NCBI RefSeq assembly: GCF_000834055.1
Contig: NZ_JXSQ01000016.1
Location: forward strand, 1 to 64,000
Direction of reading: 5' to 3'
Source of the DNA: Leucobacter komagatae
GTDB lineage: Bacteria; Actinomycetota; Actinomycetes; Actinomycetales; Microbacteriaceae
DNA length: 64,000 bases
Positions within the stretch are counted from its first letter, which is position 1, and the number at the start of each line of letters is the position of its first letter. The notes beneath the pieces were generated by a model. That model was given only the letters and a program-made list of their open reading frames with translations, searched no databases and was not told where the DNA came from. Below are positions 1 to 9,605 of this stretch, piece by piece. The translations under genes were made by a program, and so were the position numbers.

Positions 1-50
1 AAAAAGACAGGTGGGGCGGGGCCCGCGGGAATCCGCAAGCGCCGCCCCAC
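1..50 (-). terminator. Rho-independent terminator of leuA
   Basis: On the minus strand a 9-bp GC stem (arms at 42-50 and 11-19) is followed by CTGTC and a run of five T (positions 5-1). It lies 12 bases past the leuA stop codon, so it most likely ends the leuA transcript. Confidence 0.8.
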
Positions 51-61
51 TCACCAGGCTG

Positions 62-1861
<1,800 letters not shown>

Positions 1862-1877
1862 TCAGCCAAACACAAAC

Positions 1878-1934
1878 GCCGCGACGAGGGAGGCCAGAGA
1901 CTGAATTAGTTCGAAGTCGAGGACTCGTCGCGGC
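1878..1934 (-). promoter_or_regulatory. leuA attenuator-like hairpin
   Basis: Two perfectly complementary 11-mers, GCCGCGACGAG in the leader ORF (1934 to 1924 on the minus strand) and its complement at 1888 to 1878, can form an 11-bp stem around a 35-base loop. The 5' arm overlaps the SCRDE codons right after the Leu codon run of the leader peptide; the 3' arm ends about 43 bases before the leuA start. A ribosome stalled at the Leu codons would cover or free the 5' arm. There is no T-run after this stem, so the effect could be on leuA translation or on an unseen alternative fold rather than classic termination. Confidence 0.7.
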
Positions 1935-1962
1935 AGCTAAGAAGAAGCGAGCCGAACAGCAT
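1906..1962 (-). CDS. leuA leader peptide
   Basis: An 18-residue ORF, ATG at 1962 to TAA at 1906, reads MLFGSLLLSCRDESSTSN. It has four Leu codons in its first eight, three of them consecutive CTT codons, which is the hallmark of a leucine-sensing leader peptide. It has no ribosome binding site but a TAAACT hexamer six bases upstream, so it is probably translated from a leaderless transcript. Leu-rich leader ORFs before leuA are known in Actinobacteria; the assignment here rests on position, the Leu run and the overlapping hairpin. Confidence 0.75.
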   Translation of the reverse strand: MLFGSLLLSCRDESSTSN

Positions 1963-1968
1963 GGGCCC

Positions 1969-1974
1969 AGTTTA
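1969..1974 (-). promoter_or_regulatory. -10 box for leuA leader
   Basis: TAAACT on the minus strand, with GGGCCC then the leader ATG. The six-base spacing would put the transcription start on the A of ATG. The -35 is weak (TTCGCA, 17 bases upstream). Confidence 0.5.
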
Positions 1975-1977
1975 GCG

Positions 1978-1983
1978 TAATCT
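1978..1983 (+). promoter_or_regulatory. -10 box for first DUF2207 gene
   Basis: TAATCT followed by seven bases and the ATG at 1991. It lies only three bases from the divergent leuA leader -10 box, so the two promoters are back to back. Confidence 0.4.
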
Positions 1984-1990
1984 CGAGGAT

Positions 1991-3802
1991 ATGCGAAAAC
2001 TTCTCCGCTCAGCTTCGCTCGCGTGTGCAATGGCCGGGGTGGTGCTCCTCGCACTGTTTGGCGCAACGCCGGCGCAAGCCGATACAGATGATTTCGTCTA
2101 CGACTCGTGGCACGTCGAGTACCGTTTGGGAACCGACGCGGAGGGCGTCGCGGTTGCGAACGTCACTGAGACGCTATCCCCGCGCTTCCCGGAAACCGAC
2201 CAGAACCGCGGCATCGTGCGCGGGATCCCCATCGATTACGAGGGCGTCGGGACTGACCCGCGTGACTTCAGCGTCACCGACGCGGCTGGCGAGCCTGTGC
2301 CCTTCGAGATCGAGGACGAGGACGGATACCGCATCGTCCTCGTCGGCGACGATAGCTTCGTGCACGGGTCTCAGACCTATGTGGTGAGCTACGCGCTGTC
2401 CAACGTGGTGCTCGCTCGCGATGACGGTACCGCGGACGAGTTCTACTGGGACGTCATGGATTTCGAGCACGAGCAGCCGGTCGCGAAGTTCAGCGCAGAG
2501 TTCGCCTTTACGCCGGAGCTTGCCGGGGCGCTCGACGGCAACATGCGCTGCTACGCTGGGCCGCCGCGCAGCACGGAGGAGTGCGCGCTGAGCGGGGCGG
2601 GCACGCTCGCGGATCCGATCACGCTGAGCGGCATCTCGCTTGATGCCAAGGAGGGCGTCACCGTCGCGGTCGGCATGGCCCCCGGCACCGTGCAGCAGCC
2701 CCCGCAGCGGCTGCCGAACTTCGCGCTCGACGGCCTCCCCATGATCATTGGCGGCGGCGGCCTCGCGACGGGTATCGCGAGCGCGGTCGCGGTGAGCAGG
2801 TTCAAGGGCCGAAGGAGGACGGCCCGCGGCACCGTGATTGCACAGTACGACGTTCCGTCGGACCTGCCGCCGCTCATCGCAGGCCCTGTCTTCGGCGAGC
2901 CCGTGCGCGAGCCGGTGACCGCGGAGATCGTGCATCTCGCGGTGATCGGTGCGACGCAGCTCGCCGAGGAGACCCCCGAGACCAAGAAGAAGAAAAAGAA
3001 GAAGCCTGTGCAGGTTGTGCGGGTTGTGGATCCCGCCCGCGCGGTCGACCCGCTCGACGCCGCAACGCTCGAGGCGTTGGTGCCTGGCGCGCAGCCTGGC
3101 CTGTCGCGCGCGCTGCCAGCCGAGAGCGAGGAGTTCGCGAGCGCGATGTCAGCGCTCGATGCGGAGGGCAAGCAGGCAGCGGTGGATCGCGGATACCTCG
3201 AGCGGGTGCGCGTGCCTGGCGCGAGGGCGTTCGGGTACGCGACGCTCGCGATCTCTGCCGTGCTCGCCGGGCTCGGGATCGCGGGCCTCATCTTCCGCGG
3301 TTCTCCGCTGCCGCTGCTGTTTGTCTTCGGCGCACTCCTCACGGCCGCGCTCGCAATGTACGCGCTCGCAAAACACCAGGTGCACACTGAGCGGGGCGCA
3401 GAGGCGCGCGAGTACCTGCAGGGCGTGAAGCTCTTCATCGAGGTCGCCGAGGAAGATCGCATCAAGACGCTGCAGTCTTACAGCGGCGCTGAGCGGCGTG
3501 AGGTCGACAGCGTCGAGGTGATCCATCTGTACGAGCGGCTGCTCCCCTACGCGATGCTCTTCAATCTTGAGAAGGAGTGGAGCGGGGTGCTCCAAGCGCG
3601 CTACACCGCGATGCCCGATTACCAGCCACACTGGTACCCGGGAATCGCAGTGTATGGCCTTGCTGGTTTCTCGGAGAGCCTGAGCCGTTACACCGACGTG
3701 GTGACGAGCTCGGTGAGCTACACCTCGTCGAGCGCTGGCGGCTCGACCGGCGGCGGGTTCGCAGGCGGCGGCGGGGGCGGCGGGTTCAGTGGTGGGCGCT
3801 AA
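1991..3802 (+). CDS. DUF2207 membrane protein, first copy
   Basis: 603-residue membrane protein of the DUF2207 family, whose function is not established. A signal peptide (about 1-30, ending TPAQA) leads an extracellular beta-rich domain containing DFVYDSWHVEYR. A membrane helix follows near 250-270, then a cytoplasmic part, two further helices at about 413-457, and a low-complexity Gly-rich C-terminus (GGGGGGGFSGG) typical of the family. The cytoplasmic part has seven consecutive Lys residues near 332-338, absent from the second copy. The start is set by the signal peptide; GAGGAT sits too close to the ATG to be a normal ribosome binding site, which fits a leaderless start. The stop overlaps the next gene. 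Confidence 0.85.
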   Translation: MRKLLRSASLACAMAGVVLLALFGATPAQADTDDFVYDSWHVEYRLGTDAEGVAVANVTETLSPRFPETDQNRGIVRGIPIDYEGVGTDPRDFSVTDAAGEPVPFEIEDEDGYRIVLVGDDSFVHGSQTYVVSYALSNVVLARDDGTADEFYWDVMDFEHEQPVAKFSAEFAFTPELAGALDGNMRCYAGPPRSTEECALSGAGTLADPITLSGISLDAKEGVTVAVGMAPGTVQQPPQRLPNFALDGLPMIIGGGGLATGIASAVAVSRFKGRRRTARGTVIAQYDVPSDLPPLIAGPVFGEPVREPVTAEIVHLAVIGATQLAEETPETKKKKKKKPVQVVRVVDPARAVDPLDAATLEALVPGAQPGLSRALPAESEEFASAMSALDAEGKQAAVDRGYLERVRVPGARAFGYATLAISAVLAGLGIAGLIFRGSPLPLLFVFGALLTAALAMYALAKHQVHTERGAEAREYLQGVKLFIEVAEEDRIKTLQSYSGAERREVDSVEVIHLYERLLPYAMLFNLEKEWSGVLQARYTAMPDYQPHWYPGIAVYGLAGFSESLSRYTDVVTSSVSYTSSSAGGSTGGGFAGGGGGGGFSGGR

Positions 3803-5639
3803 CAGGCAACGCCGCGTGCGCGCGGGCCGCACCGTCGCCGCTCTCGCGCTCGCCGGTGCCGCGCTGCTTTCGGGTGGCGGCGCCTCCCCCGCCACCGCGG
3901 GCGTGAATGACTTCCGCTACGATTCGTGGGACGTCGACTACCGCCTGAGCGCCGACGCCGACGGCCGTGCCGTTGCGCAGGTCACTGAGACGATCTCCCC
4001 CCACTTCCCAGATACCGATGTGAACCGAGGCATCAACCGCGGCGTCGTGATCGACTATCTCGGCTCGAGTACCAATCCGCGGGATTTCTCCGTCACCACC
4101 GCGTCTGGTGACCCCGTACCGTTCATGGTGCGTGACGAGGGCGAGGTGCGGATCGTCGTGATCGGCAACAACCGCTACGTGCGCGGACTCCAGACATATG
4201 TGCTCCAATACACGCTCTCAGACGTCATCCTCGCGCGTGACGACGGGCAAGCCGACGAGTTCTACTGGGATCTCATGGACGTCGAGCGCGGCCAGACCAT
4301 TGAGGAGTTCACAGCGACCGTCTCGTTCACTGACGCCACCGCCCTTGAGCTCACGGGCAACGCCCGCTGCTACACGGGGGCCTTCGGCACCGATGCCGAG
4401 TGCACCGTCGCGGGGTCGGGAACAGCCGCCGACCCGTTCGAGATCGGCCCGCTTCCGCTCGACCCGCGGCAGGGCCTGACGTTCGCCGCGGGGCTCGAGC
4501 CCGGCACGTACACGCAGCCCCCGAACCGCCGCCCAAGCTTCGCGCTCGAGACGCTGCCGCTGCTCGCAGGCGGAGTAGCCGTTGCTGGGGGCATCGCCGG
4601 CTCCGTGCTCGTCCGCACAGGGAAGCGCCGCAGCCGCGTGTCCCGCGGCACGGTCATCGCCCAGTACGACGTACCGGCGCACCTGCCACCCCTCATCGCT
4701 GGGCCATTGGCGGGTTCCCGCGCTTCTGCGGGCGCAGCCCAGATCGTGCACCTCGCGGTCACGGGGGCCACGCGCCTCGAGGACGCCCCGCCGATATCAC
4801 CCGGCCGTAACGCTCAGCCGCAGCAGGTCATCCGTGTCATCGATCCGAGCCGTGCGCGTGACCCACTCGATCAGCAGGCGCTTCACACGCTCGTGCCTGG
4901 CGCTTTCCCCGGGGCCGCGATCATCGTGCCGAAGACGAGCACACCCTTCGCCGCGGGCATCGCCGGACTCGAGCGGGCCGGGCAGCAGGCGGCCGAGCAG
5001 CGAGGCTACTTCGAGCGCGTGCGCCTGCGGGGCGCTACTCCCGCCGGGATCGCCTCGCTCCTGCTCGGGCTGCTCGCCTTCGCGCTCGGCTGCGCAACGA
5101 TCGCGATCCGCGGCCCCGGTGTGCCAGCGCTCGCGGTGCTCCTGGGTCTCGGCGCTATCTTCCCCGCGGTGTACGCCATGAAGAAGCACCGCGTCCACAC
5201 GCCGTTTGGCGCGGAGGCTGCCGAGTGGCTCGAGGGCGTCAAGCTGTTCATCAGGGTCGCGGAGGCCGACAGGATCCGCGTGTTGCAGTCGTACACGGGT
5301 GCTGAGCGCCGCGACGACGGCGGCCGCAGCGTGATCGAGATCTACGAGCGGCTGCTCCCCTATGCGATGCTCTTCAACCTTGAGCGCGAGTGGGCCGACG
5401 TGCTCGCCGTGCGCTACGAGGCGAATCCGCAGTACGCCGTCAACTGGTACCCGGGCGTCGTATCGCGCCGCTACGGGAGCCTGTCTTCGACGCTCTCGCA
5501 GTACACGGGTTCGTTGGGTTCGGCTGCGAGCTACCGGGCTTCGAGCGCTGGCGGCTCACTCGGTGGCTTCGGCGGCGGTGGCGGAGGCGGCGGCTATGTC
5601 GGCGGCGGGGGGCGGCGGCGGTTCAGCTCCGGGCGCTAG
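3789..5639 (+). CDS. DUF2207 membrane protein, second copy
   Basis: 616-residue paralogue of the preceding gene, with the same order: signal peptide (about 1-36), extracellular domain with DFRYDSWDVDYR, a helix, the GTVIAQYDVP and LPPLIAGP segments, two helices, YERLLPYAMLFNLE, and a Gly-rich tail. The proposed GTG start overlaps the upstream gene by 14 bases, so the two are translationally coupled and probably act as a pair in the cell envelope. Another GTG lies directly after it at 3792. The Lys run of copy one is replaced here by PISPGRNAQPQQ. Family membership is clear; function is unknown. Confidence 0.85.
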   Translation: MVGANRQRRVRAGRTVAALALAGAALLSGGGASPATAGVNDFRYDSWDVDYRLSADADGRAVAQVTETISPHFPDTDVNRGINRGVVIDYLGSSTNPRDFSVTTASGDPVPFMVRDEGEVRIVVIGNNRYVRGLQTYVLQYTLSDVILARDDGQADEFYWDLMDVERGQTIEEFTATVSFTDATALELTGNARCYTGAFGTDAECTVAGSGTAADPFEIGPLPLDPRQGLTFAAGLEPGTYTQPPNRRPSFALETLPLLAGGVAVAGGIAGSVLVRTGKRRSRVSRGTVIAQYDVPAHLPPLIAGPLAGSRASAGAAQIVHLAVTGATRLEDAPPISPGRNAQPQQVIRVIDPSRARDPLDQQALHTLVPGAFPGAAIIVPKTSTPFAAGIAGLERAGQQAAEQRGYFERVRLRGATPAGIASLLLGLLAFALGCATIAIRGPGVPALAVLLGLGAIFPAVYAMKKHRVHTPFGAEAAEWLEGVKLFIRVAEADRIRVLQSYTGAERRDDGGRSVIEIYERLLPYAMLFNLEREWADVLAVRYEANPQYAVNWYPGVVSRRYGSLSSTLSQYTGSLGSAASYRASSAGGSLGGFGGGGGGGGYVGGGGRRRFSSGR

Positions 5640-5667
5640 CCAGCACGGTCTCTAGCCAGCACGGCTG
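5636..5667 (+). repeat. 16-bp tandem duplication at DUF2207 stop
   Basis: CTAGCCAGCACGG recurs at 5636 and 5652 as two 16-base units, the first covering the TAG stop codon of the DUF2207 gene. The second copy adds a small hairpin (GCCAGC-ACG-GCTGGC, 5655-5669) that could help terminate transcription between the converging genes. Confidence 0.6.
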
Positions 5668-5680
5668 GCCCGGTCTCCCG

Positions 5681-6067
5681 CTAGTGCCTGACCGGAGCGT
5701 ACCGCGAGTCGCCGAGGCCGAGGATGAAGTAGCCGATCGGTGGCAGCAGCCAGAGTAGGAACACGGAGAAGCCAGCGCCCTTGCCGTAGTTCGCGCCGAT
5801 CCGCAGCGCGACGAAGATCGCGAAGATCCAGCCGGCGATGGGGATGAGGTACAGCAGCGACATCCATCCGGAGTAGCCGGCGATTTTCACGAGGATGATG
5901 ACGTTGACGATCGGGATGAACGCGAGAATGCCGGCGTAGCCAGCCTTCGAGAACATCTTCCACGCGGCGATCGCGAAGACGACGTAGATCGCGATCATTA
6001 TCACCGACGAGGTGCCGGAGAAGATCATCGCCAGAGCGTCGTCCATGGGTGTGTGTGATTGGATCAT
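5681..6067 (-). CDS. Small membrane protein, DUF5684-like
   Basis: 128 residues and almost entirely hydrophobic, with about four predicted membrane helices. The middle segment (KMFSKAGYAGILAFIPIVN, then ILVKIAGYSGW) resembles the DUF5684 family, which has no assigned function. It is convergent with the DUF2207 pair and divergent from the lamin-tail gene. The ATG at 6067 has no ribosome binding site but a TAGACT hexamer six bases upstream, so a leaderless transcript is likely. ATG codons nearby (M8) are alternatives. Confidence 0.75.
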   Translation of the reverse strand: MIQSHTPMDDALAMIFSGTSSVIMIAIYVVFAIAAWKMFSKAGYAGILAFIPIVNVIILVKIAGYSGWMSLLYLIPIAGWIFAIFVALRIGANYGKGAGFSVFLLWLLPPIGYFILGLGDSRYAPVRH

Positions 6068-6073
6068 GCAGCC

Positions 6074-6079
6074 AGTCTA
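6074..6079 (-). promoter_or_regulatory. -10 box, leaderless DUF5684 gene
   Basis: TAGACT on the minus strand, then GGCTGC and the ATG at 6067, the N6 spacing expected if transcription begins on the start codon. Confidence 0.5.
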
Positions 6080-6224
6080 GAAGCTGTCACATAGCTGAGC
6101 GATAGTTTCCGCGCTTTCGGGACGCGAGCGTTCACCTCTCAGACACCTGCGAGACGCGCGTTCGTTGCGTGCGACTGCTGAGATAGGGGCGGTTCATCCT
6201 CCCCTCATCTCAGAAGGAGCATTC

Positions 6225-8459
6225 GTGCTGCAGCAACAACTCCTGGCAGGCGGCGCTGTTGCGCTCGTCGCGGCCGGGCTTCTCGCCCCGGGCCCCGCGG
6301 CGCACGCCGATGTGCCCGCTCCACGCATCTCAGAAGTCGAGTCCTCCGACGGGGTGCCTGGAGACTGGGTCGAGCTCTTCAACCCGAGCGCGGTTCCCCT
6401 CGATCTCACCGGGTACGTCTTCAAAGACTCAGACGACAGCCACGCCTACGTGCTCCCCGCCGGCACAGTGCTCGCGCCGGGCGGCTACCTCGTGCTTGAC
6501 GAGCAGCAGAAGAACAGCAGCGCACCAGGCTTCGACTTCGGTCTTGGCAAGGCCGACTCCGCGAGGCTGTTCGACACGGCGGGCGCACTCGTCGATTCCT
6601 TCGACTGGACCGCACACGCCGCGACCACCTACGGCATCACCGAGGCAGGCGACTGGGCAGAGACCAGCGAGCCAACGCCGGGAGCGGCAAACCGCTTCGC
6701 GGTCCCGGCGGCCGGAACGGTCGCGCTCAACGAGGTTGACTCGCAGCCGGCAGACTGGGTCGAGCTCGTGAACACGGGCGGCGGCACGCTCGACCTCACC
6801 GGCTACGAGCTGCGCGACAACTCCGACGACCACAGCTGGCGCTTCCCGGCAGGCTCGGCGATTGCCCCTGGCGAGTTCCTCGTCGTCACGGAGACGACGC
6901 AGGGCGTTATCGGTGACACAACCGGCGCGTTCACGGACGCAATCGGGATCGGTAGTAGCGACAGGATTCGACTCTTTGCGCCCGACGGTACCCTCATCGA
7001 CGACACCGGCGCGTGGGAGGGCCACGCCGTCATCGACGGCAGGGCTGACCTCGCAACGCTCGCGCGCTGCGTAGACGGAACGGGCGTGTTCGCCCTCGCG
7101 CACCCCACCCCTGGCGCGCCGAACGTGTGCGCGGCAGGCCCGGGCACCGAGCCGGGGACCGACCCCGGCACTGGCCCTGGCACCGAGACCCCAATCGAAA
7201 CTGTGACCTGGCCGGGATCCGCGCTCACCCGCGTCGTCGACTCGTCTCGTATGTTCCTTGAGGACTCGTCTGGGCTGGACACCCACCTCACCGACGAAGG
7301 CGTGGTGCTCTGGGCCGTCGACAACGGCGAGGGCAGGTTCTGGAAGCTCAACGCACAGGCAGACGGCACGGCGACGTTCGCGCCCGGTTGGGAGGCAGGC
7401 AAGCGCGCCCGCTTCCAGCGCGACGCCGCGAAGCCTGCCGCAAAGGGGCCAGACACCGAGGGCATTACCGTGGCGGGCGACGGCTTCCTGTACCTCGCCT
7501 CGGAGCGGGACAACAGCGCTAAGGGTGTCAACCAGAACACCGTGCTGAAGATTGACCCGAACGAGCCAGGACCCGACGTCGTCGCGGCCAAGGAATGGGA
7601 CGTGACCTCGATCCTGCCAGCGGTCGGCGCGAATCTCGGCATCGAAGCCGTCGAGTGGGTCGCCGATGCGGATCTAGCCGGCAAACTCTTCGACGAGAAC
7701 ACCGGAGCGCCGTATGACCCGGCTGTGTACCCCGGGCACGGCGACGGGCTTTTCTTCGTGGCGGTCGAGGACGGCGGGCAGGTATTCGCCCTTGCGCTCA
7801 ATGACGACGGCACTTCACAGCGTGTCGCGGAGCTCAAGCCGAGGCTCGCTGGGGTCATGGCCCTCGACTGGGACACGGTGCGCGGCGGACTCTGGACCGT
7901 CTGCGATGACGGCTGCTCCGGAGCAGCTGCCTTCTTCACGCTTGACGGAACGCAGACGCCTGCCGTCACCCACTACACCCGCCCAGAGGGTCTCCCGAAC
8001 ACGAACAACGAGGGTTTCGCCACCTCGCCGGCGGTTCCCGCGCTCGCGCCCGCAGAGCGCAGCGCAGCGGATCGCGCCGCAGCGGCGGCGACCGCCGAAC
8101 GACCGGCGTGGTGGTTCACCGACGGCGCAAAGGTCGGCGCGCTCCGCGCGGGCACGCTGTTCACCGACGTCAAGACTGATCCAGGCACCGAAAATCCAGG
8201 CACCGAAAACCCAGGCACCGAAACACCGGGCACTGAGACCCCGGGAGCCGAGACGCCGACCGGCACCGCGCCAGGCGCTGGCACTAATGGCGCGGGTGGA
8301 TCTGGCGCGGGTGGATCTGGCAGCGAGTTGGCCGCGACGGGTGCAGCACCCTCAGGCCCGGGCCTTGGCGCGCTCGCGCTCGCGGTGCTCGTGGCCGGCG
8401 GCGGGCTGCTCACGTTCGCGCGGCTGCGGAGGCAAGAGGCGGATCGCGCCGCGCGCTAG
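6225..8459 (+). CDS. Lamin-tail-domain surface protein with LAATG anchor
   Basis: 744-residue predicted cell-wall protein. The GTG at 6225 is chosen because AGAAGGAG lies just upstream; an in-frame TTG at 6165 lacks such a site. Order: signal peptide to about residue 27 (PAAHA), two lamin tail domains (about 28-150 and 155-300, each with a DWVEL(F/V)N motif), a Pro/Gly/Thr linker, a domain of about 310 residues resembling the esterase-like/phytase-like propeller family (DTEGITVAGDGFLYLASE), a repeat-rich linker, LAATG at about 702-706, a membrane helix and an RLRRQE tail. LAATG fits a class E type sortase signal. The signal peptide n-region has no Arg or Lys, which is odd. The substrate is unknown. 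Confidence 0.85.
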   Translation: MLQQQLLAGGAVALVAAGLLAPGPAAHADVPAPRISEVESSDGVPGDWVELFNPSAVPLDLTGYVFKDSDDSHAYVLPAGTVLAPGGYLVLDEQQKNSSAPGFDFGLGKADSARLFDTAGALVDSFDWTAHAATTYGITEAGDWAETSEPTPGAANRFAVPAAGTVALNEVDSQPADWVELVNTGGGTLDLTGYELRDNSDDHSWRFPAGSAIAPGEFLVVTETTQGVIGDTTGAFTDAIGIGSSDRIRLFAPDGTLIDDTGAWEGHAVIDGRADLATLARCVDGTGVFALAHPTPGAPNVCAAGPGTEPGTDPGTGPGTETPIETVTWPGSALTRVVDSSRMFLEDSSGLDTHLTDEGVVLWAVDNGEGRFWKLNAQADGTATFAPGWEAGKRARFQRDAAKPAAKGPDTEGITVAGDGFLYLASERDNSAKGVNQNTVLKIDPNEPGPDVVAAKEWDVTSILPAVGANLGIEAVEWVADADLAGKLFDENTGAPYDPAVYPGHGDGLFFVAVEDGGQVFALALNDDGTSQRVAELKPRLAGVMALDWDTVRGGLWTVCDDGCSGAAAFFTLDGTQTPAVTHYTRPEGLPNTNNEGFATSPAVPALAPAERSAADRAAAAATAERPAWWFTDGAKVGALRAGTLFTDVKTDPGTENPGTENPGTETPGTETPGAETPTGTAPGAGTNGAGGSGAGGSGSELAATGAAPSGPGLGALALAVLVAGGGLLTFARLRRQEADRAAR
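8181..8255 (+). repeat. 15-bp tandem repeat in surface-protein linker
   Basis: Five 15-base units beginning CCAGGCACCGAAAA, the first three nearly identical and the last two diverged, encode PGTEN/PGTET pentapeptides in the stalk before the wall anchor. Confidence 0.85.
8289..8318 (+). repeat. 15-bp duplication GGCGCGGGTGGATCT
   Basis: Two exact 15-base copies encoding GAGGS directly before the LAATG anchor of the lamin-tail protein. Confidence 0.85.
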
Positions 8460-8480
8460 CCCTTGACAGCACGTACGAAA

Positions 8481-8516
8481 AAGCCGGCGGCTCGCGTATT
8501 CAGCGGCCGCCGGCTT
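8481..8516 (-). terminator. Terminator hairpin after era
   Basis: An 11-bp perfect stem (AAGCCGGCGGC at 8481-8491 with GCCGCCGGCTT at 8506-8516) has T-residues following it on the minus strand (positions 8482-8478). It lies between the converging lamin-tail gene and era, about 120 bases past the era stop, and could end transcripts from either side. Confidence 0.7.
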
Positions 8517-8520
8517 CGGC

Positions 8521-8544
8521 GTGTGTGCGTGTGTGCGTGTGTGC
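8521..8544. repeat. GTGTGTGC x3 alternating repeat
   Basis: Three exact 8-base units of alternating purine and pyrimidine, directly after the terminator stem. Such sequence can adopt Z-DNA; no coding role is apparent. Confidence 0.8.
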
Positions 8545-8633
8545 GCGGATATCGCGTCAGCGGCGTTCCTGCCCCAAGCCCGGTGCGAGAACGGGGTCGA
8601 GATCCGGAGCGAAAACCCGCGCGAGAACCGGTG

Positions 8634-9605
8634 TTAGAACCCGAGCCTGCCAAGCGCCTTCGGGTCGCGCTGCCACTCCTTGAGTACCTTCACGCGGAGC
8701 GAGAGGTATACCCGCCGCCCGAGCAGCGCCTCGATCTCGTGGCGTGCGTCCTCGCCGATCTGGCGCAGGCGAGATCCACCCTTGCCGATCACGATGCCCT
8801 TCTGGCTGTCGCGCTCGACATAGATCGACGCGTAGAGCTCGAGCAACCCGACCTCGCCCTCGTTCTCCGGCTCGCGCTCCTCACGGTCGTCGACCGTCGC
8901 CGCGAGCGAGTGCGGGAGCTCCTCGCGGGCCTCGCGCAGCGCGGCCTCGCGGATGAGCTCGGCGATGCGGTCGTCCTCTGTCTCGTCGGTCGACGCCTCG
9001 TCCTCGTACAGCGGCGGTGAGACCGGCATGAGCTTCAGCAGCTCATCGCTGAGGATGTCGAGCTGGTCGTTTGTCACCGACGACACCGGCACGACCGAGT
9101 CCCACTCGCGCAGCTCGCCGAGCCGCACGAGCTGGTCGTAGATTTCATCCTTCGAGGCCTCGTCAACCTTCGTGAGGATCGCGACCTTCTTCGCGCGCGG
9201 GAAGTCATTCAGGCGGTCGTTGATGAACTTGTCGCCTGGGCCGAGCTTCTCGTTCGCTGGCACGCAGAAACCAATGACGTCGACGTCGCCGAGGGTTGCT
9301 TCGACGAGCGCGTTGAGTCGCTCGCCGAGCAGCGTGCGCGGGCGGTGGATACCCGGGGTGTCGACGATGATGAGCTGACCGTTCGGGCGGTGAGCGATGC
9401 CGCGGATCGCGCGCCGAGTCGTCTGTGGCTTCGGGCTGGTGATCGCAACCTTCTGCCCGACGAGCGCGTTCGTCAGCGTGGATTTACCGACGTTGGGCCG
9501 GCCGACAAACGAGACGAAGCCCGCACGGAAGTCCGTTCCCTCCGGCAGCTGGGATCCGTACTGGACCTGCGGATCCGCTCCGGCTGTCGCGTCTGCTTCA
9601 CTCAT
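8634..9605 (-). CDS. era: GTPase Era
   Basis: Ribosome-assembly GTPase that in the known family binds 16S rRNA near its 3' end. 323 residues: G1 GRPNVGKST at about 35-43, an effector segment TTRRAIRG, G3 DTPG, a TKVD (NKxD-type) motif, and a C-terminal KH domain with VIGKGGSRLRQIG. An acidic linker of about 30 residues (DEASTDETEDD) between the GTPase and KH parts makes it slightly longer than the roughly 300-residue norm. Its ATG overlaps the stop of the upstream CBS-domain gene (ATGA), so it is the last gene of the phoH-ybeY-CBS-era run. Confidence 0.97.
   Translation of the reverse strand: MSEADATAGADPQVQYGSQLPEGTDFRAGFVSFVGRPNVGKSTLTNALVGQKVAITSPKPQTTRRAIRGIAHRPNGQLIIVDTPGIHRPRTLLGERLNALVEATLGDVDVIGFCVPANEKLGPGDKFINDRLNDFPRAKKVAILTKVDEASKDEIYDQLVRLGELREWDSVVPVSSVTNDQLDILSDELLKLMPVSPPLYEDEASTDETEDDRIAELIREAALREAREELPHSLAATVDDREEREPENEGEVGLLELYASIYVERDSQKGIVIGKGGSRLRQIGEDARHEIEALLGRRVYLSLRVKVLKEWQRDPKALGRLGF

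Noticed and set aside
8181-8318. Possible CRISPR-like repeats
   Set aside because: Short 15-base units without spacers, in frame within a protein linker.
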